From Phyto melanocephala (taxonomy: Eukaryota; Arthropoda; Insecta; Diptera; Rhinophoridae), in assembly GCA_941918925.1 (NCBI GenBank), contig OW799234.1, forward strand, positions 59,190,968 to 59,254,967: 64,000 bases of DNA, given 5' to 3'. Numbering within the stretch: the stretch's first letter is position 1; every line of letters begins with the position of its first letter. A program made the translations under genes and the position numbers. The notes beneath the pieces were generated by a model. It searched no databases. It saw nothing but the letters and a program-made list of their open reading frames with translations, and had not been told where the DNA came from. Positions 1 through 10,338 of the stretch are shown piece after piece.

Positions 1-94
1 GAAAAGAGCGATAACGGTTAGCGATACCATCATATGTAATGTATACAATGCAAAAAATTTGTTTCGGCCAGCAGAGCGGTCCGCGTTCTGCTAG
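1..94 (+). mobile_element. Helitron 3' terminus
   Basis: The segment ends in CTAG (91-94) followed by T, as expected for a Helitron 3' end inserted at A|T. Just upstream is a GC-rich hairpin at 71-90 (GCAGAGCGG/CCGCGTTCTGC) in AT-rich surroundings. A decayed version of the same hairpin and terminus lies at 4088-4110, so both belong to one family. The body of the element lies left of the window, so its coding content is unknown. Confidence 0.65.
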
Positions 95-423
95 TATTAT
101 ATAATTTCAATGTACTATTATTAACGCATTTAAGCAGATAAACCACCATTTTGTTTTGAGTGAAATAAATTCAAAATTTTTTCTACACATTTGTCTCGTG
201 TATTTTCAATGTTTTATTTTTTCTAATTACCCGTCACATCAAACTTTCATAATGTTCAAACAGAATACCGACGTAATGAAATTTTCATACGAATTGATAT
301 CTGAAATACGTCGCAGAACTCGATATCGAAATATAACCTATTAGGGGTTTAAAGCTCATTTTTTCATATTCTTAATTTAAGATAAAAATTTATTCGACAA
401 TGTTTGAAGATGGTATTACGCAT
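95..423. other. AT-rich spacer
   Basis: Between the Helitron end and the piggyBac TTAA site. An open frame at 156-344 begins at TTG and shows no recognisable motif. Nothing else seen. Confidence 0.6.
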
Positions 424-427
424 TTAA

Positions 428-1754
428 CCCTTATATGAGTGACAAAAAAAAACACCTTCTCTAGAGTGACAGGGGTACCTGGGTACCCATATACAAATTG
501 TATGAAAATAGCATATTTTTTCCATAGTGCTGTACGTAAAATTGACATAAAATTATTTTTTGTTTTAATTATTCTTCTTATGATATTACATACATGTTGG
601 TCTTTCCGTTTTTTAAGTTTTTAAAACAAAAATGTACTAAAAATGTGTTCATACGTGCCAAAAATGAAGAAGGCTGTGATTATGTTATCTACTATGAATT
701 CAAGGCCGGAAACAGAACCAAATTTGACTGCTAAGCCTGAAATTATAATGTATTACAACCAAACTAAAGGAGGCGTTGATAATATGGACAAGCTATTGGG
801 AGAATATACAACTAAACTCAGAACAAACCGATGGCCGTTAGCATTATTCTACAATATTATCGATGTAGCAGCATTGGTACTATATATTATTTATATGGAA
901 CATAATCCACAATTTACCTCAAGTGACTGTCGCGTCGTAAAAAATTTTTGAAAAATTTAAGTTTTGAAATGTGTAAAGAAAATGTAGAAAATCACAATCC
1001 AAAGGTATGAGCAAAATTGTTTACCGGATCAGCAACACAAGATGTTCTTGGGCAAGAAATTGAACGTAATGTAACAGCAGGAATATCCTACGTACAAAAT
1101 CGCGACGCTAGTGGTCGTATCGTAGTTGTAAGACCAAAAGAGAAGAAAAACACGAAAAGCTTGTACAGGTTGTTCGAACGCTGTTTGTAGCGATCACTCA
1201 ACCAATAATCCCATATGCGACACCTGTTTGACAGATTCCCAAGGATTTCTTATTTCAATTTTCTTTTTGTTATACATATGTATCTTTATTTTTTATTTAG
1301 TCTCAAATGAATTTTTTTATTATTTTAATTTTTATTGCAAGACAATATATATGAAAATAATATACATGAGTGTTGTTTCTAAAAGCTTTAGAACCTATTA
1401 ACTAGATATTAGCGCAGATATTATTTCTTTTATTTTCTAAAATAAATTTGCTTATTTTTCGAAGAAATATGCTTTAGAAAATGTTATTTAAAAAAAATAT
1501 AATAATTCTTCCATTTTATATGTACCATTCTGGGTACCTGGGTACCCCTGTCACTCTCTTAAAGGTGTAAAAATAATATCAATATACCTCGCCCATCTAA
1601 AGGGATATACTGGACCTATATCAATGAAAATATAAAAACAATTAAAAGTTAAGAGTTCTCAAAAAGTTTGAGCTATGTAAATCATCTGCCTCCATAAAAT
1701 ATTTTTATTTGAAAATGAAATGGGTACCCGGGTACCCTGTCACTCACATAAGGA
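428..1754 (+). mobile_element. Internally deleted piggyBac-type element
   Basis: TTAA at 424-427 and 1755-1758 flanks a pair of terminal inverted repeats: CCCTTATATGAGTGACA on the left, and TCCTTATGTGAGTGACA on the right read inward. TTAA duplications with CCC-type ends are the piggyBac signature; the right end is GGA instead of GGG. Subterminal boxes with doubled KpnI-like palindromes (GGGTACCTGGGTACCC type, joined to GTGACAGG) occur at 466-488, about 1531-1557 and about 1720-1742. At 1327 bp it is about half the usual autonomous length, and only the 3' part of the transposase remains. Confidence 0.9.
643..1235 (+). pseudogene. piggyBac transposase, C-terminal remnant
   Basis: This is a remnant of a DDE transposase that would cut and paste at TTAA. 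The readable frame 643-951 contains the conserved block YNQTKGGVDNMD, which carries the third catalytic aspartate region, followed by EYTTKLRTNRWPLALFYNII, typical of the family. After a frame break the C-terminal cysteine-rich domain is still legible at about 1160-1232, with cysteines and a histidine in the order C-x2-C-x4-C-x2-H, then C-x2-C. The N-terminal half and the first two catalytic aspartates are missing, and stops or frameshifts separate the two blocks. It cannot encode an active enzyme. The family call is firm; 5' and 3' limits are approximate because start and stop are lost. Confidence 0.88.
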
Positions 1755-1758
1755 TTAA

Positions 1759-2779
1759 ACATATGAATCTTGACTTTTTATATATAATGTTTATCAGCTC
1801 AACAACAAATAAGCTGTATAATCTGCTATGCCTTCACTATAACCATAACACACCATGATTAATCAAGTAAGAGCACTATATTCGGTGATGAAGAATCATA
1901 TATAAATATTTAGTAAATGCCTTCGATCTTTTTTATTTTATTTATTAAGTTTCAGATAAATTTTGTATAAAAATAATTTCATAAATAAAATGTTTATTAT
2001 ATAGACCTAATTTCTATTAGGACATTGATCCAATGCCAATGATTTTTACATGATGGTATAAACTGTGTAAAGAGTCTAAAAGATTGATTGCTTAATTTTT
2101 TTTACACAACATTATTTTGGTTGATTTAAGTATGGGTTGTACATATATTTCGACTGCCCCTTGCAGACAAAATTCACCTTTATCATTTAATATTGAACTT
2201 TCATATCCTGAATCTCTATTATTGAGAAAAATAATTTTACTTGTAAAGACTCCGAGTGAGAGAGTTATTTTTATATTGTAATATTAACTTAATTACTTTA
2301 AATAATAACAAGCAAGTGCAACTACTGCCTTTAAGAGCTTATATATTAGGTTTTCATTTATACGTAAAAAAAATTAAAAATTATTTAAATATATATGTAT
2401 CTTCAACTTCTCGTAGTAGATTTTTTAGCTTTAAATTCTATCATCCGTTATCATCAGTATCTAATCAGTATCTAAGTATAAAATGTAACCAGATTTCATA
2501 ATCATAGTAATTATTAATATTGTTCATTATTTGCATTCATATAAAAATGTGTACTTCATTTTAACCTTTTTCAAAATCGGTGTGACACTAATTAGTTATA
2601 TGGCGATTGAAGCGAAACATTTAGAATTCATATTATGGAAGCTTGAGTAATTATTTCTTTTGCGCCATTTCCTTAAAAGTAATTTCAAAATGTTAGTTCA
2701 TTAAAGACAAATTGTTTAATTACCAATAAGTAATATAATATTAAAATAATTTATAAGCGTTTTTTATATAAGCAGAAAA
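1759..2779. other. AT-rich stretch with one DINE fragment
   Basis: No coding signal. Only the short DINE end at 1863-1905 is recognisable. Confidence 0.6.
1863..1905 (-). repeat. DINE (Helentron-associated) 3'-end fragment
   Basis: TCAAGTAAGAGCACTATATT followed by a weakened hairpin matches the ends of the intact DINE copies at 4493, 4679 and 35169. The rest of the element is absent, so it is a solo end. Confidence 0.6.
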
Positions 2780-2999
2780 TCTTCTATATATATAAAATAG
2801 GATGTATGTATGTATGTATGTTTGTAACGTATGGACTCCAAAACGGCTGGACCGATTCTGATGAAATTTTCAGGGAATCTTTAGAATATTTAGGCGGGTA
2901 ACACTGTGAAGTCTGATTTTTGATTCTTGGCCTGCGGGCGGAGGGGCGTGACAAAACTCAATTTTCATATTGCACCACAATGACATATACATATATTTA

Positions 3000-3116
3000 G
3001 GGCCGTATTCATAAAAAATGTTTTAGGTTTATTAAAGGCTTATTTGACAGATGTTGTAGAGAAATTTGTCAAATAAACCTTCAATAAACCTAAAATATTT
3101 TTTATGAATACGACCC
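3000..3116. mobile_element. Harbinger-type fold-back MITE (copy 1)
   Basis: A 117-bp element that is almost entirely inverted repeat (GGGCCGTATTCATAAAAAAT at the left end, its complement at the right). It is flanked by TTA at 2997-2999 and 3117-3119. A 3-bp TWA duplication is characteristic of PIF/Harbinger elements. A relative lies at 12540-12656. It is nested in the Helitron. Confidence 0.85.
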
Positions 3117-3288
3117 TTATTCTTTTTGTTTTTTTTTAACTTTTTTTAAAGCATTTGTAATGTTTTTCAAAACAAGATATCAAACTCTTAAGTCGGTTAT
3201 GTAGTGCCGAAGATATTTGCAAAAAACGTATGTTAATAATGATCCCATTTCAAATTTTTAAAACTTTGGAAATGTTGCAATTAAAAAA

Positions 3289-3886
3289 ATGTTTTCGGTT
3301 TATTTACAAATAAAAAATTTACAGCTCAATGAGCAAATTCAATTGAAACTGTCCGGCAAATTCACCAAATACAAATCGGTCGACACAGTAATGGATGAAG
3401 AACAAGCCGTCAATTATCCCACTGAATTTTTGAATTCATTGCAACCACTCGGAATGCTTACGCATGTATTGACATTAAAGGTTTGATCACCGGTAATTCT
3501 TATTCGCAACTTAAACGCAACTTAAAGTTATGCAACGGAACCAGATTGACCATCAAAAACTGTTCACCAAATATAATCGAGGCAACAATCATCGGTGGCA
3601 GATTCAAAGTGAATACGTACTTATTCCACGAATTCCGATAATTTCCAACGATTTACCATTCAAATTCAAGCGGCTCCAATTCCATTTACGTCTTGCCTTT
3701 GCTATTACCATCAACAAAGCACAAAGCCAATCATTGACTATTGCTGGCTTAATTTTGGAAAATTCATGTTTTTCACACGGCCAGTTGTATGTGGCTTGCT
3801 CTCGAGTTGACACGCCAAAAAATTTATACGTTTTTACACCAAATAAAAAAACAAAAAGCATTGTCTCTCCGCTGGCCTTACGATGA
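3289..3886 (+). pseudogene. Helitron PIF1-like helicase, C-terminal remnant
   Basis: This is the end of the Rep-helicase protein that drives rolling-circle transposition. Two open segments (3289-3486 and 3530-3886) in different frames give a VMDEEQAVNYPTEFLNSLQP block, an RNL-x-KLCNGTRL-like block, then FAITINKAQSQSLTIAGLIL and FSHGQLYVACSRVDTPKNLY. The last two are the superfamily 1 helicase motifs typical of the PIF1 C-terminus. At least one frameshift near 3486-3530 separates them, and all upstream motifs (Walker A, Rep HUH) are gone. The enzyme is dead; the family call is firm. Confidence 0.88.
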
Positions 3887-4822
3887 AGTAATAAGTAAAT
3901 ATAATTTCCAATTTGCCTTAAATACATGGTTTCTTTTTAGATTGAGCCTCTATCTACACCATATGTTAGTTATTCTGTAAAAAAAACTTTATGATAGGTA
4001 TTCCATGGATTTTTTTAAGACCGTAAATTTCGTTAAAAGCTCAATTGAAATCGTGTGGTAATACAACACTAATGTTTGCTTAGGACCAGCAACACGGACC
4101 GCGTCAGCTTGTCTCAAATAGGGATGGGCAAATTGGAAAAATCTATCGATATTTATTATATCGATATTTTATTTTACCATCGATATATATTAATTTAAAA
4201 TATCGATATTTCGATATATCGACTGAAACATATTTACCTATTTATTGTTGAAATGATTTACATTTGAAAATTAAATACACCCACATATGTACATACAAAC
4301 AAAAATAGATCTATATATGACTTCGTAGTAACTTTTTATTCCAATTTTTATAATAAATTAACTAGATATTATAATATATATTATTAGTATAAATGCTTGC
4401 TCTTATGCGTGAGCTTATAAAAACGAAAATTAGAAAAAATATTTACGATTAAGGATAAGATCAGTTATATGACTAGATCAAAAATAAAAACAAACAAGTA
4501 AGAGCGCTATATTTAGCCGTGCCGAATCTTATATACCCTTCACAACGTGTAGTCATGCAATAACAGTAGTTTGTATCACCATTCATCCCATATGAAATAC
4601 GTACATACATATAAAAAACATACATATATAAAAACACCCCATTGTAAAAATATATATTTACGTATGTATGTTAAAAAAACAAGTAAGAGCACTATATTCG
4701 GCTGTGCCGAATCTTTTATACCCACCACCAATTTTGTATACATTTAAAGCACAATATTTATTATTTTGTTAATCGCTATGGAATAATCTCTTTATAATAA
4801 AATATGTATCACTTTCTTTGTA

Positions 4823-5444
4823 GAGGGTGGTTCAATTTTAAGGGCCCATGTTGAAGGTGAACTACACCTAGTCTTTAAATTTGTTTTCTGCATTTCACTT
4901 GACATTTCTCAATCTCAAACTTACTCAATTTGATCCGTGGAAAGATACGCAAGTGAGCAACGCTTTAAAGTTATTCAGGTTTTTTAAAAAATGGTCGTTC
5001 AAATCAAAATGCATTTTGTGCATTTCGTAATTCTTTTGATCAACATAATCGTTCAAATTCTTCCACAATTGGGAGAATTGTAAAAAATATTTAAATTTCT
5101 GCAAAACTGGTCTGTACAAAATGTTAGAAAATCTGTGAATGCCTTCTTAGTTCGTAGAATGGGAACCACTGCTGGGTTTTGCGATAGTGTGGCAAAAAAA
5201 CAGTCAACCTCGCCTCATCATCATGCCAAACAATTGTGCATCAACATTGTCATTGAAAATTTGGACCATCAGATAGAGGAGTGGCGCCAAGGATGGGGGG
5301 GGGGCCATTTGGCCGATATTTTGTTAAATACATAATTGAACCATACAAATATTATAATAACAAAAAGAAATAATAATAATAATATCCTAAATAATTTGTG
5401 TTTTATTTAAATTCAATATCGGTCCTTAATATTTAACCACCCTT
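4823..5444 (+). mobile_element. mariner-family deletion derivative inside DINE-B, copy 1
   Basis: TA on both sides (4821-4822, 5445-5446) and inverted ends GAGGGTGGTT-x-AATTTTAAGG / AAGGGTGGTTAAATATTAAG mark a Tc1/mariner insertion. It holds the start and end of a transposase with the middle removed. The same insertion sits at the same place in all three DINE-B copies. Confidence 0.8.
4905..5338 (+). pseudogene. mariner transposase remnant: N-terminal HTH joined to C-terminal tail
   Basis: Read with frame changes, the segment gives QFDPWKDTQ, then ALKLF, NGRSNQNAFCALRNSFDQ and SSTIGRIVKN, which match the N-terminal helix-turn-helix of a mariner group. It then jumps to ENLDHQIEEWRQGWGG and HLADILLNT, the typical extreme C-terminus (a RARGGH-like end). 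The whole DDE catalytic core is missing. Copies at 18484-19154 and 55767-56273 share the same join, so the deletion predates DINE-B spread. Some frames differ between copies because of independent decay. Confidence 0.72.
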
Positions 5445-5479
5445 TATAACTTCGATTTGCTACTAAAATGCTTTTGTAA

Positions 5480-7375
5480 ATGTAGTCTTTCAATGAAAGT
5501 GGGCGTTAAAGTAGGCGTATCAATAAAGTTTCTGCTAATAAATACAACTTAATTATTTCAATATAGTCCTTTATTTTCCCAACAACTTTGTCAATAGAGA
5601 AATTACATGAATTTAAGATAAACCGTTATACGGGAGGTAGGCGTTAACTTTTTGGCACAATAATTACATTGATTAGAAGGATATACGTAGCAAATTTGAT
5701 CATTATACCTCTAATTTTGGCGGTTTTATGAGCTTTTAAATTTCATTAACGGTAGATAACGTAAAAAGTGGGCGTTATCGTAGGCGTGTTAAAGTTGTTT
5801 TGCGAATGAGTACAACTTAGGTGTTTCAATATAGCCCTTTGTTATTCCAAAATCTTTATTAATAGAGAAATTATATGAATTTAAGGTAAATCGTTATATG
5901 GGAGGTGGGCGTAAAAGTGGGCGTGGCACCTTAATTTTCTGGCACAGTAATGACATTGCCTAGGGGGATATACCTAGCAAATTTAATCATTATACCTCTA
6001 ATTTTGGCGGTTTTATGAGCTTTTAAATTTCATTAACGGTAGATAACGTGAAAAATGGGCGTTATAGTAGGCGTGTCAAAGTTATTTTTGTGAATGAGTA
6101 CAACTTAGGCGTTTCAATATAGCCCTTTATTATTCCAATATCTTTATTAATAGAGAAATTATATGAATTTTAGGTAAATCGTTATATGGGAGGTGGGCGT
6201 AAAAGTGGGCGTGGTACCTTTATTTTCTGGCACAGTAATGACATTGCCTAGGGAGATATACGTAGCAAATTTGATCATCATACATCTAATTTTGGCGGTT
6301 TTATAAGCTTTTAAATTTCATTAACGGTAGATAACGTGAAAAGTGGGCGTTATCGTAGGCGTGTTAAAGTTGTTTTGCGAATGAGTACAACTTAGGTGTT
6401 TCAATATAGCCCTTTGTTATTCCAAAATCTTTATTAATAGAGAAATTATATGAATTTAAGGTAAATCGTTATATGGGAGGTGGGCGTAAAAGTGGGCGTG
6501 GCACCTTAATTTTCTGGCACAGTAATGACATTGCCTAGGGGGATATACCTAGCAAATTTAATCATTATACCTCTAATTTTGGCGGTTTTATGAGCTTTTA
6601 AATTTCATTAACGGTAGATAACGTGAAAAGTGGGCGTTATAGTAGGCGTGTCAAAGTTATTTTTGTGAATGAGTACAACTTAGGCGTTTCAATATAGCCC
6701 TTTATTATTCCAATATCTTTATTAATAGAGAAATTATATGAATTTTAGGTAAATCGTTATATGGGAGGTGGGCGTAAAAGTGGGCGTGGTACCTTTATTT
6801 TCTGGCACAGTAATGACATTGCCTAGGGAGATATACGTAGCAAATTTGATCATCATACATCTAATTTTGGCGGTTTTATAAGCTTTTAAATTTCATTAAC
6901 GGTAGATAACGTGAAAAGTGGGCGTTATAGTAGGCGTGTCAAAGTTATTTTTGCGAATGAATACAACTTGGGGATTTCAATATAGTCCGTTATTATTCCA
7001 AAATCTTTATTAATAGAGAAATTACATGAATTTAAGATAAATCGTTATATGGGAGGTGGGCGTAAAAGTGGGCGTGGCACCTTTATTTTCTGGCACAGTA
7101 ATGACATTGCCTAGTGGGATATACGTAGAAAATGTTATTATCATACCTCTAATTTTGGCGGTTTTATGAGCTTTTAAATTTCATTAACGGTAGATAACGT
7201 GAAAAGTGGGCGTTATAGTATGCGTGTCATAGTTGTTTTTGCTAATGAGTACAACTAAGGTGTTTCAATATAGTCCTTTATTATTCCAAAATCTTTATTA
7301 ATAGAGAAATTATATGAATTTTAGGTAAAACGTTATATGGGAGGTGGGCGTAAAAGTGGGCGTGGCACATTGATT
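5480..7375. repeat. 288-bp tandem array with GGGCG boxes in DINE-B
   Basis: The phrase CGTTATATGGGAGGTGGGCG recurs at about 5623 (variant), 5891, 6179, 6466, 6754, 7042 and 7330, a period of 287-288 bp. Each unit carries several boxes such as AGTGGGCGTGGCAC and GTGGGCGTTATAGTAGGCG. Units alternate in two types, and the block 5891-6465 is nearly identical to 6466-7041, a 575-bp higher-order repeat. DINE-B copies 2 and 3 have only about two or three units. It is not a CRISPR: units are long and contiguous. Confidence 0.88.
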
Positions 7376-7914
7376 TTCCGTTACAAAAGAGCGCCTCGCC
7401 AAAAAGCAAAGTGTGCAAAATACACTGTGCGATATAAATTTTCGTACATTTTGATCGATAACTCCTCTCCTAATAGATAGATTTAGATAATTTTCGGGAA
7501 AAAATATTGTTTTTACTCAGAAAATATATATTCGAAGTTTTATGAGTCTACGTTAATGCGTTTGGACACAATTCCATTTTATTCGATGTTTGAAGGACAC
7601 GGTTTTTTCGACCTACTCTTGCCTTTCGAGCTATAACTCTCTTCCTAATATTCCGATTTAGCCCATTTTCAATAACAAGCAAACCTTGTCTATAAGAAAG
7701 ATTCTGGCAAAATTTGAGTCCCCTAGCTTTTTTGGTGCGACCTCTATCGTGCTTTCATCAGACGGACAGACGGACGGACATAGCTAGATCGTCATTAAAT
7801 CAAACCCTGATTCAGAATATATATACTTTATGGGGTCTAAAATGGATATTTCGATGTGTTACAAACGGAATGACAAAATGAATATACCCCCACCATTTTT
7901 TTGGTGGCGGGTAT

Positions 7915-8075
7915 AAAAAATAAAAAAAAATTTTTTTAAAAAATAAAAAAAAAAATTTAAAAAAAAAATTTAAAAAAACTAATTAAAATATATATAATAA
8001 ATATAAAAAAAATAAGAATATAAATAATATATTAAATAAAAAATAAAAAAAAATATATATAAAAAAAAAATTTTT
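7915..8075. repeat. A/T low-complexity tract of DINE-A
   Basis: Runs of A broken by AATTT and ATATAT. The equivalent tract in the other DINE-A copy is at about 35330-35505. Confidence 0.8.
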
Positions 8076-8122
8076 TTGGCTCAGCTGGGATTCGATGCCA
8101 CGTTTACTCTAACCAGTATACA
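8076..8122 (-). other. tRNA-like block in DINE-A
   Basis: On the minus strand the segment reads ACTGGTTAGAGTAAACG, then GGCATCGAATCCCAGCTGAG, followed by an A-rich tract. This recalls a tRNA D-arm (TGGTTAGAG) and a T-arm/B box (GTTCGAATC; 8 of 9 bases match). No full cloverleaf is present, so it is a tRNA-derived or tRNA-mimicking fossil, not a tRNA gene. The same block sits at 35507-35553. Confidence 0.35.
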
Positions 8123-8947
8123 CGTTTGTATGTATGTATGTTGTTTTTGTGAAAAAAAAAATCGAGGTGGTCGTGGGTTTTTGCTCATATCTCAATTGTT
8201 TATGTACCGATGTTTCTGATTTTCAATACCGATCTACTCCCGGACAGAGCTTAATCGACTCCCCTATTCATAAGCTTTCAGAAAATATATACTTTATGGG
8301 GTCGGAAATGAAAATTGTAGAAATTTCACACGGAATGACAAACCTATATATACCCTTTTTCACTGTGTGAAGGGTATACAAATAAACCAAAAATTCATTA
8401 GACAATCTTAAGTTTTAAAGTCAAGAATTGATGTATTGTTTACACTAAATCTATAAAATAAATTCTGAAAAAATATTTACGATTAAGGATGAGATCAGTT
8501 TTAAATTATATTTAATTTTGTTTTACCCAAAAAAAAACAAAATACTTTATACATCTAACCTCAACTTTAACAATATGGTTTGCAGTCAGTGATCCCAATT
8601 CTTAAATAACAATAGTGAGTAGTTGTGAAACTGTTTAGTCAAACGATAAACTAAAAAGCGTGACATCATTGTTGATAGAAGCAGCCCTACAAGAACACTG
8701 ACAGTAATTTGATGCAATAATGCATAAGTATATAATAAGTATACTAGTATAATTAAAACTAAATTCGCCTTTGCTGATGTACCTTCTTTTGGAAAACTTT
8801 TAAAAATATCGGCCCCGATATTAGTAAATAAATATCGATGTATCGATAGTGAGGTATTTAAAATATCGGCTAGTAATATCGAAATTTTTTAAACTACATA
8901 TCGATATTTTGATATATCGATATATTTTGCCCAACCCTAGTCTCAAA

Positions 8948-10338
8948 TAAATAAAGATGAACATTTGATTTAAACAATTTTTAATAATTAAAACCATTTT
9001 TGGAATTAAAATAAATAAATATTTTCTTGTTTATTTTTATAACACTAGAGGAACAAGTCGCAAAAAACTTAAACAAAGTTGTCAATTAAACTTCATCTCA
9101 TATCACTGCAACCTGACATATTTCATCTAAACTTCCGGTCAGTTTTGCTATGAAATTAAATTAAAATTCCAAAATCACAAAAATCAAAAAAAAAACAACA
9201 AAATCAACATCGCGGCTGAGTAACTTCATACTGGCGGTCAAATACGAAGGACAAACGATGCAATGTATTATTGTATAGTAACGCGTGGCCGTCTGACGTG
9301 ATAATTTTCCTTAATACTATAAATGTATGTATTTCAGTCACGTTCTACGTTATAAAAATCAACAAATATGACAAAAATTATAAGATATACAAAAGCACAC
9401 AGATGTCAAACTTAATGCCTGATGAGATACGTATGTCATTTTTGATGATACATACAGATTTGACCTACAAAAGTAAAAAAAAAATCTTGAAAAAAACTAA
9501 ATTTAATAAGAGGAGGTATTTAGTTCACCATAAACTGTGTGGAGCATTAAGTTTGTTGACAGCAGTGCTTAAAAGATTATCGCATCATTAAGAGGGGGAA
9601 TTGCGTTCAAATTAAAATTAATGATCTCTATTAAACTAAAAAAATAAAACAAAAATCAAAAGATCTAAAGTTGGTCTTTTGCAAGAAAATTTCTGCAAAA
9701 ATGTATATGGGATGCTTCTATCGCTTAGCACTTAAGTCAAATAATTTTTATAAAAGTATGTGTATAGCATGTATAAATAAAATATGCAGTTTTGATAATA
9801 CGCTTAACGATAATAGAAAATATGTATGTATATATCCCAAACAACACAACATGTTGCCACAAAATTTATATGCTACAATAATAAAAATTGTATATGCAGA
9901 CACATTGTTATTACCCCACTCATGCATATTTTTCCACATAAACATGCATAATACATACATACAAATTTACCTAGAAAAATCATCATCATTATCAAAAGGA
10001 ATAAAGCAGCAACACACGAATAAAATGACAAGAAAAAAATACTACCATTGATACACTTAACAATCATAAGCTGGAAAATAAGCATGTGTTGTATTGTGCG
10101 ACGTGTGTCATCATCATACAGTTAGTTACCTATTGTCAACACCGTCATCATCAAAATAACATTATTTTCCGCAAAAGAAACAAATAATAATAAAAAAAAC
10201 GAAAACGTAAAAAGAACAACAATGAAAAAATAAAATAAAATTTACAAAAGGACTTCATATGCGGCACTTCAGTGACTTTTGTATTAAAGCAGAAATGATT
10301 GAAAAAATTGTCATGAAAACCATAGAACAATTACTTAC
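8948..10338. other. AT-rich non-repeat stretch
   Basis: Open frames at 9271-9591 and 9671-10051 have no motif, splice context or codon pattern suggesting genes. Scattered ATGTATGT repeats. Probably intronic given the exon immediately to the right. Confidence 0.5.

Larger units (their letters stand above)
2780..4110 (+). mobile_element. Decayed Helitron with nested MITE
   Basis: The 5' end is A|TC at 2779-2781 followed by CTATATATATAAAATAG and the GGACTCCAAAACGGCTGGAC type sequence common at fly Helitron 5' ends. The 3' end has the same GC-rich hairpin family as at 71-94 and finishes CTTG (4107-4110) before T, a one-base departure from CTAG. Inside are a helicase remnant (3289-3886) and a Harbinger-type MITE (3000-3116). 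The Rep nuclease domain and most of the helicase are missing. The hAT at 4118 inserted directly at its 3' edge. Confidence 0.7.
4679..7914 (-). mobile_element. DINE-B composite element, copy 1
   Basis: Plus-strand start ACAAGTAAGAGCACTATATT with hairpin ATTCGGCTGTGCCGAAT and TATACCCACCACCA; end TTGGTGGCGGGTATA. Internal order is captured mariner derivative (4823-5444), tandem array (about 5480-7375), then conserved body with ACGGACGGACATAGC and GGGGTCTAAAATGG. It is 3236 bp long, against 1895 bp for copy 2, because of array expansion. It is inserted in the A-rich stretch of DINE-A. Confidence 0.85.
4493..8379 (-). mobile_element. DINE-A (Helentron-associated), copy 1, split by DINE-B
   Basis: On the plus strand it starts ACAAGTAAGAGCGCTATATT with a hairpin and ATATACCCTTCACA, and ends TGTGTGAAGGGTATA. 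The matching ends TATACCCTTCACA/TGTGAAGGGTATA and the hairpin next to CTTACTTGTT are those of DINE-1-like Helentron-associated elements. The uninterrupted copy at 35169-35923 shows that sequence 4679-7914 is an insertion. Relative to that copy, about 130 bp are deleted before the ACAGAGCTTAATCGACTCCC block. Confidence 0.8.
4118..8939. mobile_element. Non-autonomous hAT element hosting nested repeats
   Basis: Flanked by a perfect 8-bp duplication, GTCTCAAA, at 4110-4117 and 8940-8947, the hallmark length for hAT. Termini are TAGGGATGGGCAAA on the left and TAGGGTTGGGCAAA on the right (inverted). Both arms are rich in ATCGATAT repeats. Removing the nested DINE-A leaves roughly 930 bp with no transposase. 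A motif beginning GAAAAAATATTTACGATTAA occurs in both arms (4432 and 8468). Confidence 0.9.

Noticed and set aside
3604..3927. 107-codon minus-strand open frame
   Set aside because: It is the antisense shadow of the helicase remnant read on the plus strand.
5480..7375. Regular repeats suggesting a CRISPR-like array
   Set aside because: Units are about 288 bp and contiguous, without unique spacers, and sit inside a eukaryotic mobile element.
8076..8122. A functional tRNA gene
   Set aside because: Acceptor stem, anticodon arm and a proper A box are missing; kept only as tRNA-like.
9671..10051. 126-codon plus-strand open frame
   Set aside because: No motif, splice context or codon bias; such lengths arise by chance in 64 kb on six frames, and the minus strand is also partly open.
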